37,695 nucleotides of DNA from Candidatus Giovannonibacteria bacterium RIFCSPHIGHO2_02_FULL_45_13 (lineage in GTDB: Bacteria; Patescibacteriota; Minisyncoccia; UBA11713; 2-01-FULL-45-33). Below are positions 19,733 through 27,667 of the stretch, one piece after another. Below the pieces are notes generated by a model. The model saw nothing but the letters and a program-made list of their open reading frames with translations, was not told the origin of the DNA and searched no databases. Position 1 is the first letter of the stretch. Each line of letters begins with the position of its first letter. The DNA lies in the NCBI GenBank assembly GCA_001778635.1, contig MFHO01000003.1:1-37695 (forward strand), given 5' to 3'. The position numbers were made by a program, and so were the translations under genes.

Positions 19733-22582
19733 ATGAGAAAAAAAAATAAAAAATTTCAAATCCCAATCGCCTCAATAATTCTTTTGAGTTTGGTTTTGAG
19801 TTTTTCCGCCATCGGCTCTGCATACGCAGTCGGCGAAATAATAACACCGCCAAAATCGGCGTCTACCAACAGCATTCTAGCCGGAGCGGGCAAAACAATT
19901 GCGCAATATGCAGTTGGCGCATTGGGCGCAGTAGGCGCCGCCCTAATCGGGATTATGGCGCATTTAACAAATTTAGGCGGGGCATTTTTCGATCTCTCAT
20001 TAAACTACAATCTAGATCTTCGGGATAAACTTGTTTCTGTTTACAGTGGATGGATTGTCTCTCGCGACATAGCTAATTTGTTGTTCATACTGATTTTGTT
20101 GGGCATATCTATAGCAACCATCTTGCGTATTTCTACTCATCAAGCAAAATCGCTGCTCCCTCGGCTTATTATCATCGCATTGCTTATCAACTTCAGTTTT
20201 TCTATTGGGCTTGTGGTTATTGACTTCACTAACATTTTGGGCAAGCAATTTTATGATGTCATTACGGAAAACGGCGCAAAAAGAGTTTCAGAAATTATTA
20301 TGCAGAAAACAAAAGTGCAGGCGGTTTTCGACGATCGGGACGCCGACTTGGCTGCGCAAAATACTTGGCTTCAAAGGATGTTTAAAACACTAGTACGACA
20401 AGATGCGTTTGGGCCAATAGGCCAGCTTTGGTTGCAATTAACCAACGCAGCGGGAAATGATCTAGACCAAGCATTGATATTCGCGAAAATCTCCTGGGGC
20501 AACTTAATCATTCTTGCGGTTATTACATTTGTCTTTTTCGTAGGAGGCATTATTTTGCTTATCAGGCCAGTTATATTGGCCTTACTTTTGACGCTTGCCC
20601 CAATCGCCTTCCTGTTTTACATTTTACCGGATACAGAAAGCTATTGGAAAAAATGGTGGTCAACTTTAATAAGCCATTCATTTTTTCTGCCAGCGTTTTT
20701 GTTCCTTTTATACGTGGCCATTCTTCTTATAACCAGTGTTTCTGCGGGATTGCCGTCTGGTAGCGCGCTAAACAATGCTCCTTTGGTTTTTAATTATATT
20801 TTAAGCATCATCCTTTTACTCGCGGCTTTAATTTTAGGCAAATCAATGGGAGTTTACGGCGCAGACACCGCGATGGCTTGGTCCACAGCGGGTAGAAAAT
20901 GGCTCACGGGGGCGGTAGGTGGATTGGCGGCGAGGTACACGACAGGATTGTTGGGGACGGCGATTACGCCAGTGGCGGCGAAATTCCAAGAAACGCGCTT
21001 CGGACAAGTTTTTGGCACTGCTCCAACTAAGTTCGCCGGTTGGCTGAAGGGCCTTGGAGGAGCCGAAACAAGGGCGGGCGCGATGGCGGATTTTGCCAAA
21101 CAATTAACACCGGAGCGGCAGGCGAAGTATTTTGCAGGACTTAACGCACAGGAAAAAGTTGCTCTGCTTGGCAAAATGACTCCGGAACAGCAGGCGGAGA
21201 TGACGGAATTCATGTCGCCAGCGGATCGTATGCTTGCAGAAGGCATAATCAAGAGGCAGATGCCTCTGGTCGCTGCCGCGAAATTTGATCTTGAATCGTG
21301 GAAGAGGCTTTCGCCGCCGGAACAAACTGCTCAATTCGGCAATTATTCTCCGGAAGCCCAGGCGCAAATTTTGCGGAGCTTCCCTGATGACGAAAAGAGG
21401 GCGGAATTTGTGCTCAAAAAACTTTCGGGCGCGGCTCAATCTTCCGCAAAGAACATCTTGGCTTCTCCGGCCTTCATTACTGCAGAGCAATTAAGCTACA
21501 ACAAAGCCGAGAAACGGCAGGAGATGCGCAATGCCGAGCTTCAAGGAGGCACTGCTTTTGAAGACTTTATAAATTCTAAAACAGAGGAAGAACAAAAAAC
21601 CTACTTCAAAGCGACCGAAGACCGTCAACGCATACTATGGCTGGAAAAGAAGCACGCAGACGCCGCAGCTTTAGGCCAATACCAAAAGTTTGTACAATTA
21701 GAGCTTAATCCGGAAGAGCAAGCTAAATTTCACAGCGAAGTTCTGCGGCGCGTATCAACTCCGGCAGTTACTTCATACATCGGCGCCCTTCCTCAAGCTG
21801 AAGCGGAAAAGGTTGTTGTCACGCTTTCCGCTGATCAGCAAGCTGCGCTTTATATCCAGTGGGCTAAAGATAAGCCGCGGCTTTCCGTTGTTGAAAAAGC
21901 AACAGGGGCATTGTCAGCCGACCAGAAAAAGAATTTCTATGTTTCTTTGGCTCAGCAAGTTGGGCAAAAAAACGCCGGGGAAATCGCGGACATTCTCATT
22001 TCTTTGCCTCCGGAAGCTCAAAATATTGTTATTCAACGTAATCCGCAAAAAATTATATCCGTTGTTGATTATGTTAAAGGAGCCAATCCCGATGTGCATG
22101 CGCGCATTGCAAGCATTGCAATAAAACAAGGAGGCATGAAACGTGACACCATAAAAACCATCATCACTCCGGAAATTATCAAACATCCGGAAATGATAGA
22201 AACAATAATAAGCTCCGGCAGCATGGGCAGTGTTGAGGCAATTACTGGCAGAGACAAAGCAAAAATCGAAGCGCTGCAGGGCGCCATATCAAACTCTCTT
22301 GCCCAAGCGGCAAAAGATATCGGAAAGATTGCCCATACCAAAACTAAACTGAGAGCGTCTAAACCGTTCCAAGACTTAAAAGCCGCGAGCGGAGGTGTAA
22401 TTAGCGATGAGGACGCTTTCGAAGAGGTGCTAAAAACAGAAAAAGAATTTAGAGCCGAGGCTTTGGCAGAAACGATGGAAGAAAAAAATAATCGCCTTAT
22501 GGCTAAGCAAATCAGAGATACGCTTGCGGGCATTGCTTCGGCGGCGCATCAAGAAATATTAGATAGGTTATTAGGAACATAA
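19733..22582 (+). CDS. VirB6/TrbL-like polytopic membrane protein with helical repeat tail, 949 aa
   Basis: The N-terminus is a signal-like segment ending in AYA, then about seven membrane helices up to residue ~385. Among them are LLFILILLGISIATILRIS, LLPRLIIIALLINFSFSIGLVVIDF and the strong pair ILAVITFVFFVGGIILLIRPVILALLLTLAPIAFLFYILP, which resembles the VirB6/TrbL core that builds the inner-membrane channel of type IV secretion systems. From ~420 to the end is a soluble helical region with irregular repeats of the kind LxPE.QA.....L.A.....(LTPERQAKYFAGL, MTPEQQAEMTEF, LSADQQAALY, LPPEAQNIVI). VirB6-type proteins with long soluble extensions are known in other lineages. It lies directly before a small gene, PrgI and VirB4. 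Confidence 0.8.
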   Translation: MRKKNKKFQIPIASIILLSLVLSFSAIGSAYAVGEIITPPKSASTNSILAGAGKTIAQYAVGALGAVGAALIGIMAHLTNLGGAFFDLSLNYNLDLRDKLVSVYSGWIVSRDIANLLFILILLGISIATILRISTHQAKSLLPRLIIIALLINFSFSIGLVVIDFTNILGKQFYDVITENGAKRVSEIIMQKTKVQAVFDDRDADLAAQNTWLQRMFKTLVRQDAFGPIGQLWLQLTNAAGNDLDQALIFAKISWGNLIILAVITFVFFVGGIILLIRPVILALLLTLAPIAFLFYILPDTESYWKKWWSTLISHSFFLPAFLFLLYVAILLITSVSAGLPSGSALNNAPLVFNYILSIILLLAALILGKSMGVYGADTAMAWSTAGRKWLTGAVGGLAARYTTGLLGTAITPVAAKFQETRFGQVFGTAPTKFAGWLKGLGGAETRAGAMADFAKQLTPERQAKYFAGLNAQEKVALLGKMTPEQQAEMTEFMSPADRMLAEGIIKRQMPLVAAAKFDLESWKRLSPPEQTAQFGNYSPEAQAQILRSFPDDEKRAEFVLKKLSGAAQSSAKNILASPAFITAEQLSYNKAEKRQEMRNAELQGGTAFEDFINSKTEEEQKTYFKATEDRQRILWLEKKHADAAALGQYQKFVQLELNPEEQAKFHSEVLRRVSTPAVTSYIGALPQAEAEKVVVTLSADQQAALYIQWAKDKPRLSVVEKATGALSADQKKNFYVSLAQQVGQKNAGEIADILISLPPEAQNIVIQRNPQKIISVVDYVKGANPDVHARIASIAIKQGGMKRDTIKTIITPEIIKHPEMIETIISSGSMGSVEAITGRDKAKIEALQGAISNSLAQAAKDIGKIAHTKTKLRASKPFQDLKAASGGVISDEDAFEEVLKTEKEFRAEALAETMEEKNNRLMAKQIRDTLAGIASAAHQEILDRLLGT

Positions 22583-22586
22583 AAAC

Positions 22587-23231
22587 ATGATAGCTGTAGA
22601 CAATAAAAAACGACAAGCTATTTCCGAAGCCTTGGAAAAATTACCGGAAGATTTGCATAAGGCTTTGTTCGCGCCAGAAACCACCGATTCTGTCCAGGCG
22701 GTTGGCAAAAATGCCGGACTCATGATTGACAAAATCGGGGAGTTTGCTGATGAAACTGGGCTGGTGATGCTTGGAATCACTCCGCCATCGGATTACGTGA
22801 AAAATCTGACGCGAAGGCTTGGTGTGGAGCAGGAAAAAGCAAAAGCGATAGCGGAAGAGATTAATCAACAAATTTTTAAGCCGGTGAGAGAGTCATTGAA
22901 GAGGATTCATGGGTTGGCTCCTACTGAAACCGTCGGCGCAAAAGCGCCGACCGCCCTGCCCTCCTCAACCTCGCCTCGCGGGAAAACACTCGGTGTTTTT
23001 GGGGATTCAACACCGAGTGTTGAGGAGCGAGGCGGGGTTTTCCCGGGCGGGACGGAACAAAAACCCCTCCCGACCCGTGAAGATATTAGGCCGGCCACAC
23101 CTTCTATGCCGCAACCTCTCATTATTGAGCCCGCGCCATCAGCGGGAAAAAAGGAGGAGGCGAAAATTATCCCGCCGATCTTTGTCAAAACTTATCAGAG
23201 CACTGACCCATACAGAGAACCAATGGAATAA
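22587..23231 (+). CDS. Hypothetical T4SS-cluster protein, 214 aa, with palindromic insertion
   Basis: The first ~110 residues are helical and conserved-looking (ETGLVMLGITPPSDYVKNLTRRLGVEQEKAKAIAEEINQQIFKPVRESLKRIHG). The second half is low complexity: two palindromic DNA units, a small one at 22932-22951 and a large one at 22951-23050, encode VGAKAPT and then SSTSPRGKTLGVFGDSTPSV onward. The protein is soluble, without signal or membrane segments. The gene is four bases after the VirB6-like gene and five before PrgI, so it belongs to the operon. Its N-terminal part may contact the inner-membrane complex; this is speculation. Confidence 0.7.
   Translation: MIAVDNKKRQAISEALEKLPEDLHKALFAPETTDSVQAVGKNAGLMIDKIGEFADETGLVMLGITPPSDYVKNLTRRLGVEQEKAKAIAEEINQQIFKPVRESLKRIHGLAPTETVGAKAPTALPSSTSPRGKTLGVFGDSTPSVEERGGVFPGGTEQKPLPTREDIRPATPSMPQPLIIEPAPSAGKKEEAKIIPPIFVKTYQSTDPYREPME
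22932..22951 (+). repeat. Small in-frame hairpin
   Basis: GTCGGCGC (22932-22939), loop AAAA, GCGCCGAC (22944-22951): an 8-bp perfect stem coding for VGAKAPT, touching the left end of the larger element. Confidence 0.75.
22951..23050 (+). repeat. In-frame palindromic element B1 with a nested inverted copy
   Basis: Outer ends CCGCCC/GGGCGG (22951-22956 with 23045-23050). Next comes the left border CTCCTC, a 12-bp stem (22967-22978 with 23028-23039, one G-T pair) and the right border TTCCCG. In place of a loop stands a second unit in reverse orientation: border CGGGAA, a 13-bp perfect stem (22985-22997 with 23009-23021), 11-base loop, border GAGGAG. The whole 100 bp keeps the frame open and encodes SSTSP...VFPGG. 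Confidence 0.9.
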
Positions 23232-23236
23232 TCACA

Positions 23237-23692
23237 ATGCAGCACCAAGTTCCACAATTTATAGACGTAGAAGACAAGATATTCGGCCCTCTGACCGCAA
23301 AGCAATTTTTTTATTTGTTGGGCGGAGGCGCGGTTATTTTCATAATGTATGTTTATTTTCAGCTTTGGTTTGTGATTGTGCTTGGAGCGCCTATAGCCGC
23401 GTTTGCAGCTTCGCTCGCCTTTTTAAAAATTAACGGCCGGCCGTTTATTAATGTACTCGCGGCCGCATTGAGTTATTCGTCTTCGGCAAGATTGTATTTG
23501 TGGAGAAAAGCCCCGCTCGGCTCCTCGAAACTGCCCGACGGGAAGAAACCTGGTTTTTCGGGGGTCTCAAAACCAGGTTTCGAGGAGTCGGGCAGTTTCT
23601 TCCCGCCGGGCGGGGCAACTCCAAAGCTCACCCAAAGCAAATTACAGGATCTATCCTGGTCGCTGGATATACAACAAAAACTAAAACGCTAA
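23237..23692 (+). CDS. PrgI-family (VirB3-like) T4SS membrane protein, 151 aa
   Basis: The start QHQVPQFIDVEDKIFGPLTAKQFFYLLGGGAVIFIMYV is the PrgI signature: a short amphipathic start, IxGPLTxkQf, then a hairpin of two membrane helices (residues ~25-45 and 48-68). PrgI proteins of Gram-positive conjugation systems are VirB3 counterparts that dock the VirB4 ATPase on the membrane, and the gene is indeed followed by VirB4-like genes. After the usual PrgI end (SARLYLWRKAP) a palindromic element (23510-23616) adds ~35 residues in frame, followed by a short tail resembling the normal C-terminus (LQDLSWSLDIQ). Confidence 0.85.
   Translation: MQHQVPQFIDVEDKIFGPLTAKQFFYLLGGGAVIFIMYVYFQLWFVIVLGAPIAAFAASLAFLKINGRPFINVLAAALSYSSSARLYLWRKAPLGSSKLPDGKKPGFSGVSKPGFEESGSFFPPGGATPKLTQSKLQDLSWSLDIQQKLKR
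23510..23616 (+). repeat. In-frame palindromic element B2 with a nested inverted copy
   Basis: The outer ends GCCCCGC...GCGGGGC enclose left border CTCCTCG, an 11-bp perfect stem AAACTGCCCGA/TCGGGCAGTTT (23528-23538 with 23588-23598) and right border CTTCCCG. The loop is a complete second unit in inverted orientation: CGGGAAG, the 12-bp stem AAACCTGGTTTT/AAAACCAGGTTT (23546-23557 with 23569-23580), an 11-base loop, CGAGGAG. That inner stem is identical to the stem of element B3 at 27824. Encodes GSSKLPDGKKPGF...FFPPGG. Confidence 0.95.
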
Positions 23693-23694
23693 AC

Positions 23695-24357
23695 ATGGTT
23701 ACTGCACTGCCATCGCAAAATATTCTGCAGATAGAGGAAATACGGGACGGTGTTTTGATATTGAAAGACAAATCTTTGCGCGCCGTAATGATGGCTTCGT
23801 CTTTAAATTTTGCGCTAAAAAGCGCGGATGAGCAGACTGCGGTTATTATGCAATACCAGAATTTTTTGAACTCTTTGGATTTTTCCATTCAGTTTTTTAT
23901 CCAGTCGCGCAGATTAAACATCGAGCCGTATCTGGAAACATTAAAAAACGCGGAAGCAAAGCAGACCAACGAGCTTCTAAAAATACAAATCGCGGAATAC
24001 ATGGAATTTGTTCGCACATTCGTTCGCGCGGCCAATATCGTAAGCAAAAATTTTTACATCGTTGTGCCGTTTACCCCGTCCATTTTCGCAACTCCGCAGG
24101 AAGGCGCTGCAAGTATTTTAAAAGGAATCAGCGGTATTTTTTTGGGAAAATCGATTCAAAAAGGGGCGGGATTAACCCGGGAAAAATTTGAGGAATATAA
24201 AAACCAGCTTTGGCAGAGAGCCGACTCCGTAATACAAGGGCTCGTGCGTTCCGGCGTGCGCGCCGTGCCGTTAAATACCGAGGAACTGATAGAATTATTT
24301 TATGGTCTTTACAACCCGGGAGAATTAGAAAAAGGAAAACCCCCGGCTTTACAATAA
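23695..24357 (+). CDS. VirB4 N-terminal-domain-like / TraC-like protein, 220 aa
   Basis: A soluble protein starting MVTALPSQNILQIEEIRDGVLILKDKSLRAVM, the pattern seen at the beginning of VirB4/TraC ATPases (a strand-rich domain that meets the membrane partner), then SADEQTAVIMQYQNFLNSLDFSIQFFIQSR and NFYIVVPF. There is no Walker A or B, so it has no ATPase activity of its own. The ATPase follows as a separate gene two bases later. ATG 23695, two bases after the PrgI stop, is chosen; an in-frame ATG at 23500 lies inside PrgI and its palindrome. Probably binds the VirB4-like ATPase or PrgI. Confidence 0.7.
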   Translation: MVTALPSQNILQIEEIRDGVLILKDKSLRAVMMASSLNFALKSADEQTAVIMQYQNFLNSLDFSIQFFIQSRRLNIEPYLETLKNAEAKQTNELLKIQIAEYMEFVRTFVRAANIVSKNFYIVVPFTPSIFATPQEGAASILKGISGIFLGKSIQKGAGLTREKFEEYKNQLWQRADSVIQGLVRSGVRAVPLNTEELIELFYGLYNPGELEKGKPPALQ

Positions 24358-24358
24358 T

Positions 24359-26173
24359 ATGGCACTATTAGACATTTTTAGAAAAAAGAAAAAGGAAGAA
24401 GCGGAAATCATTCCTGTTTTTCCGGAGGAAATTTACCGCGCGGGAGTTTTGGAGTTAAGGGACATAATTGCCCCGGCCGCGCTTGAGATTACCGCTAACC
24501 ATGTCAGGTTGGGCGAAAAGCTTGCGCGCGTGATTTTTGTGTTTTCTTTGCCGCGCTTTTTATCCTCAAACTGGTTTAGTCCAATTATAAATTTGGATAA
24601 AGTTTTTGATGTTTCAATCTTTATCCATCCGGTGGATACCGCAACCGTCCTGAAAAAACTTCAGAGAAAAGTTGCCGAGGTGCAGTCGCAAATCGCGATA
24701 AGGCAACAAAAGGGCTTAGTCCGCGATCCGATTTTAGATACGGCCTTTCAAGATTTGGAAGCTTTGAGAGACAAACTCCAACAGGCGCAGGAAAGACTTT
24801 TTAATTTCGGACTTTACATCGCAATCTACGGCAACACCATCGAAGAATTGGATAAGGCGGAAGCGGAAATAAAATCAATGCTGGAGTCGCGGCTTGTTTA
24901 CGCCAAGCCAGCGCTTTTTCAACAAAAAGAAGGATTGGATTCCGTCTTTCCGCAATCATACGACGCGCTTTTGGTGAACAATTATTTAAATTCTTCCCCG
25001 GCCTCCAGTGTTTTCCCGTTCGTTTCTTTTGATCTCACTTCAAATAAAGGCATTTTATACGGCATCAACTCACACAATAATTCGCTAATACTTTTTGATC
25101 GATTTAGCTTGGAAAATTACAATTCCGTGATTTTTGCCAAAGCGGGCGCCGGAAAATCTTACGCGACAAAACTGGAAATCTTGCGCTCCTTGATGTTTGA
25201 TACGGACGTTATAGTAATTGACCCGGAGCGCGAATATGAATATCTTGCCGAAGCAACCGGCGGGAGATATTTTAATATTTCTTTAACTTCGCATCATCAT
25301 ATTAATCCTTTCGATCTTCCTACGCCGCGCGAAGACGAATCTCCATCGGATGTTTTGAGGTCGCACATAATAAATCTGGTTGGACTTTTTAGAATAATGC
25401 TTGGCGGTCTGACTCCGGAAGAAGATTCTATCATAGACCGCGCGATTTCCGAAACTTACGCTTCACGGGATATCACGCCTGATTCGGATTTTTCAAAAGC
25501 CATTCCACCGATACTTTCGGATCTCGAATTGGTTCTTGCCAACATGGAGGGAGGTGAATCGCTCGCGCAGCGGCTGCGCAAATTTACAAAAGGCACGTGG
25601 GCCGGGTTTATCAACCAGCCGACCAATGTTGATATAAATCAAAAATTTGTCGTGTTTTCAGTGCGTGACATGGAAGAAGAGTTGCGGCCGGTGGCAATGT
25701 ATTTGATTATTAACTACATCTGGAGCGCGATTCGCGCGGAGATCAAAAAAAGGATTTTGGTGGTGGATGAAGCGTGGTGGATTATGAAAAACCAGGACGG
25801 AGCATCGTTTCTTTACGGGATCGCCAAGCGCGCGAGAAAATATTATTTAGGAGTTGCCACAATAACGCAGGATGTTGGAGATTTCTTAAACTCTCCGTAC
25901 GGAAAGCCGCTGATCACCAACTCATCAATTCAAATGCTTTTGCGTCAATCCCCGGCAGCAATTGATGCGCTTAAAGAAACTTTTAATTTAACGGATGAAG
26001 AAAAATTCTTGCTTTTAGAGTCAGACGTGGGGGAGGGATTATTTTTTGCCGGACTGAAGCACGTTGCAATCAAGATTTTAGCGTCTTACACGGAGGACCA
26101 ATTGATAACTTCCGATCCTGCACAATTGTTGGCAATTAAAAAAGCAAAGGAGGAATTTGGGCAGCAAACATGA
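24359..26173 (+). CDS. VirB4/TraC-like type IV secretion ATPase, 604 aa
   Basis: The ATPase that powers type IV secretion. Walker A is GAGKS at residues 263-267 (FAKAGAGKSYATKLEILRS), then VIVIDPEREYEYLAEATGGRYFNIS, Walker B ILVVDEAWWIMK with Asp470-Glu471, and the later TQDVGDF and NSSIQMLLRQSP motifs, all typical of VirB4. The N-terminal ~230 residues contain a coiled-coil-rich VirB4 N-part. It would sit as a hexamer at the cytoplasmic base of the channel. No VirD4/TcpA coupling ATPase or relaxase is found nearby, so conjugation by this cluster alone is unsupported. Confidence 0.92.
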   Translation: MALLDIFRKKKKEEAEIIPVFPEEIYRAGVLELRDIIAPAALEITANHVRLGEKLARVIFVFSLPRFLSSNWFSPIINLDKVFDVSIFIHPVDTATVLKKLQRKVAEVQSQIAIRQQKGLVRDPILDTAFQDLEALRDKLQQAQERLFNFGLYIAIYGNTIEELDKAEAEIKSMLESRLVYAKPALFQQKEGLDSVFPQSYDALLVNNYLNSSPASSVFPFVSFDLTSNKGILYGINSHNNSLILFDRFSLENYNSVIFAKAGAGKSYATKLEILRSLMFDTDVIVIDPEREYEYLAEATGGRYFNISLTSHHHINPFDLPTPREDESPSDVLRSHIINLVGLFRIMLGGLTPEEDSIIDRAISETYASRDITPDSDFSKAIPPILSDLELVLANMEGGESLAQRLRKFTKGTWAGFINQPTNVDINQKFVVFSVRDMEEELRPVAMYLIINYIWSAIRAEIKKRILVVDEAWWIMKNQDGASFLYGIAKRARKYYLGVATITQDVGDFLNSPYGKPLITNSSIQMLLRQSPAAIDALKETFNLTDEEKFLLLESDVGEGLFFAGLKHVAIKILASYTEDQLITSDPAQLLAIKKAKEEFGQQT

Positions 26174-26188
26174 TAAAATAAAATTAAA

Positions 26189-27178
26189 ATGAGTAAGCTT
26201 TACAAAAATTTAATAATATTTACCGCGCTGTTTTTGGCCTTAAACGCATCTGCGCTTATTCTGACTTCTCCGAACGATTTGGTTTTGAGCGTATCTCCGG
26301 CTTCTCCGAGAGCCGGGCAGGTTGTAACCGTTACTGCTAAGTCTTTCGCGTTTGACGCCCCACGCACGAATTTTAGATGGACCTTAAACGGCAAGGAAAT
26401 TGCTTCCGGCGTCGGCTTGGTTGAACAAACATTCACGGCCGGCGCGCTTGGATCGGTTATGAATATTACTGTTCGCGCGGTATCTGCGGACGGACTGCCT
26501 TACGAAGCCGGTGTCTCCGTCTCAATCGCTGATATTGATTTTGTGGTTCATTCAGCAACTTACGTTCCGCAATTTTATCGCGGGGCCGCGCTGCCCACGC
26601 CGGGCAGTGTTGTTGAAGTGATTGCTGTGCCGCATTTGTTTAGAGGCGGCTCAAGAATTTCTCAGCAAAACTTGATTTACGAGTGGTCTTTGGATGGCAA
26701 GCCGGTTCTTTCTCAATCTGGTGGTGGAAGAAATAAACTTGCGCTTAAATTAGCGGACGTCGGTGGCAGCAGTTATCTTGTGACTTTGAAAATAAACACG
26801 CTGGACGGCGTGGTATTCACGCAAAAAAGCGCGCGCATAAAAACTTACGAGCCGGAAATTTTATTTTACGAAACAAACGCGCTTACCGGCCTCAAGCCGC
26901 AAGCAATACTCTCGTTTTTTGGGCTGGCCGGAAGCTCTTTTTCAATCTTAGCCGAGCCGTTTTTCTTTGATTTAAACTCTTTAAAACGCTCCGAAGTACG
27001 CTGGAGCGCGAATGGAGAAAAAATTGCTTTGACAGCCGAGCCGAAAAACCCGCGACTTTTGGAGCTCACTGCGCCGTCAGGCGCGGAATCGCAGACAAAT
27101 TTTTCTCTAAAAATTGAGGACAAAGAGCACATTTTTCAAAGCGCGGAGGCGGGATTAATGGTAAAGGCTAGCCAATAA
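26189..27178 (+). CDS. Secreted Ig-like-domain protein, 329 aa
   Basis: A signal peptide (IIFTALFLALNASA) leads to an all-beta protein with about three immunoglobulin/PKD-like modules. One is near 30-115 (VLSVSPASPRAGQVVTVTAKSF...FRWTLNGKEIASG), a second near 120-220 (IYEWSLDGKPV), a third near 225-325 (VRWSANGEKIAL). The W-x-L/A-(N/D)GK motif recurs in each. Such domains mediate protein contacts outside the cell. Its place between the VirB4-like ATPase and the pilin-like gene suggests it is an extracellular or periplasmic part of the apparatus. No transmembrane anchor other than the signal. Confidence 0.75.
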   Translation: MSKLYKNLIIFTALFLALNASALILTSPNDLVLSVSPASPRAGQVVTVTAKSFAFDAPRTNFRWTLNGKEIASGVGLVEQTFTAGALGSVMNITVRAVSADGLPYEAGVSVSIADIDFVVHSATYVPQFYRGAALPTPGSVVEVIAVPHLFRGGSRISQQNLIYEWSLDGKPVLSQSGGGRNKLALKLADVGGSSYLVTLKINTLDGVVFTQKSARIKTYEPEILFYETNALTGLKPQAILSFFGLAGSSFSILAEPFFFDLNSLKRSEVRWSANGEKIALTAEPKNPRLLELTAPSGAESQTNFSLKIEDKEHIFQSAEAGLMVKASQ

Positions 27179-27184
27179 ATTAAA

Positions 27185-27290
27185 ATGTCAAAGCTCAAAT
27201 TTCAAATCAAATCCAAAATCAAAAATCCAAAAATTTTGACATTTGGGCTTTTGGTTTTATTTGGCATTTGGATTTTGTCATTTGGTTTTT
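27185..27290 (+). repeat. AT-rich quasi-palindromic repeat forming the start of the pilin-like gene
   Basis: ATGTCAAA (27185-27192, containing the start codon) pairs with TTTGACAT (27235-27242). The flanking tracts repeat CAAATCCAAAATC-like words on the left and their complements TTTGGATTTTG on the right. It encodes KLKFQIKSKIKNPKI and a following hydrophobic stretch that acts as the signal segment. Confidence 0.55.
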
Positions 27291-27658
27291 TTGCTGTGGC
27301 GGGTGACGGCGTTCAATATAATCTTCTCCAACCCTTGCCAAGTGTTGGCAAACAAGTCAGTTCCTTCCCACAATATATTCAAGGACTTATTCCTTTCATC
27401 TTAAGCCTAGCCGCCGTGCTCGCGGTGGTGATGATTGTAATCGGCGGGATTCAATACGCAATCTCCGAAGCAGTTGATGCAAAAGCGGATGCCAGAGACC
27501 GCATCACGCAGGCAATTTTCGGATTGCTTCTCGCGCTTTTGTCTTACTTGATTCTTTGGACCATAAATCCTCAACTTGTTAATTTGAAATTGGATATTAA
27601 ATCTTTGCAACAAACCACAAACACCGGCGGAGGAAGCGGCACTACTGGCAGTTTTTAA
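27185..27658 (+). CDS. VirB2-like pilin/TrbC-type membrane protein, 157 aa
   Basis: After an N-terminal signal-like segment ending near AVAG come two membrane helices (LIPFILSLAAVLAVVMIVIGGIQYAIS and ITQAIFGLLLALLSYLILW) separated by a short polar, charged loop (EAVDAKADARDR). This two-helix plan with a GGIQYA-type turn is that of VirB2/TrbC pilins and of the 'pilin-like' genes that accompany VirB4 in CPR genomes. The first ~36 codons lie in an AT-rich quasi-palindromic repeat (27185-27290). It would polymerise or form a ring at the membrane. The next gene starts nine bases on. Confidence 0.8.
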   Translation: MSKLKFQIKSKIKNPKILTFGLLVLFGIWILSFGFFAVAGDGVQYNLLQPLPSVGKQVSSFPQYIQGLIPFILSLAAVLAVVMIVIGGIQYAISEAVDAKADARDRITQAIFGLLLALLSYLILWTINPQLVNLKLDIKSLQQTTNTGGGSGTTGSF

Positions 27659-27667
27659 TTTTCAAAC

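Noticed and set aside
23500-23694. Upstream extension of the VirB4-N-like gene starting at 23500
   Set aside because: It runs through the PrgI gene and its palindromic element in another frame; the ATG at 23695 gives a family-like N-terminus right after the PrgI stop.
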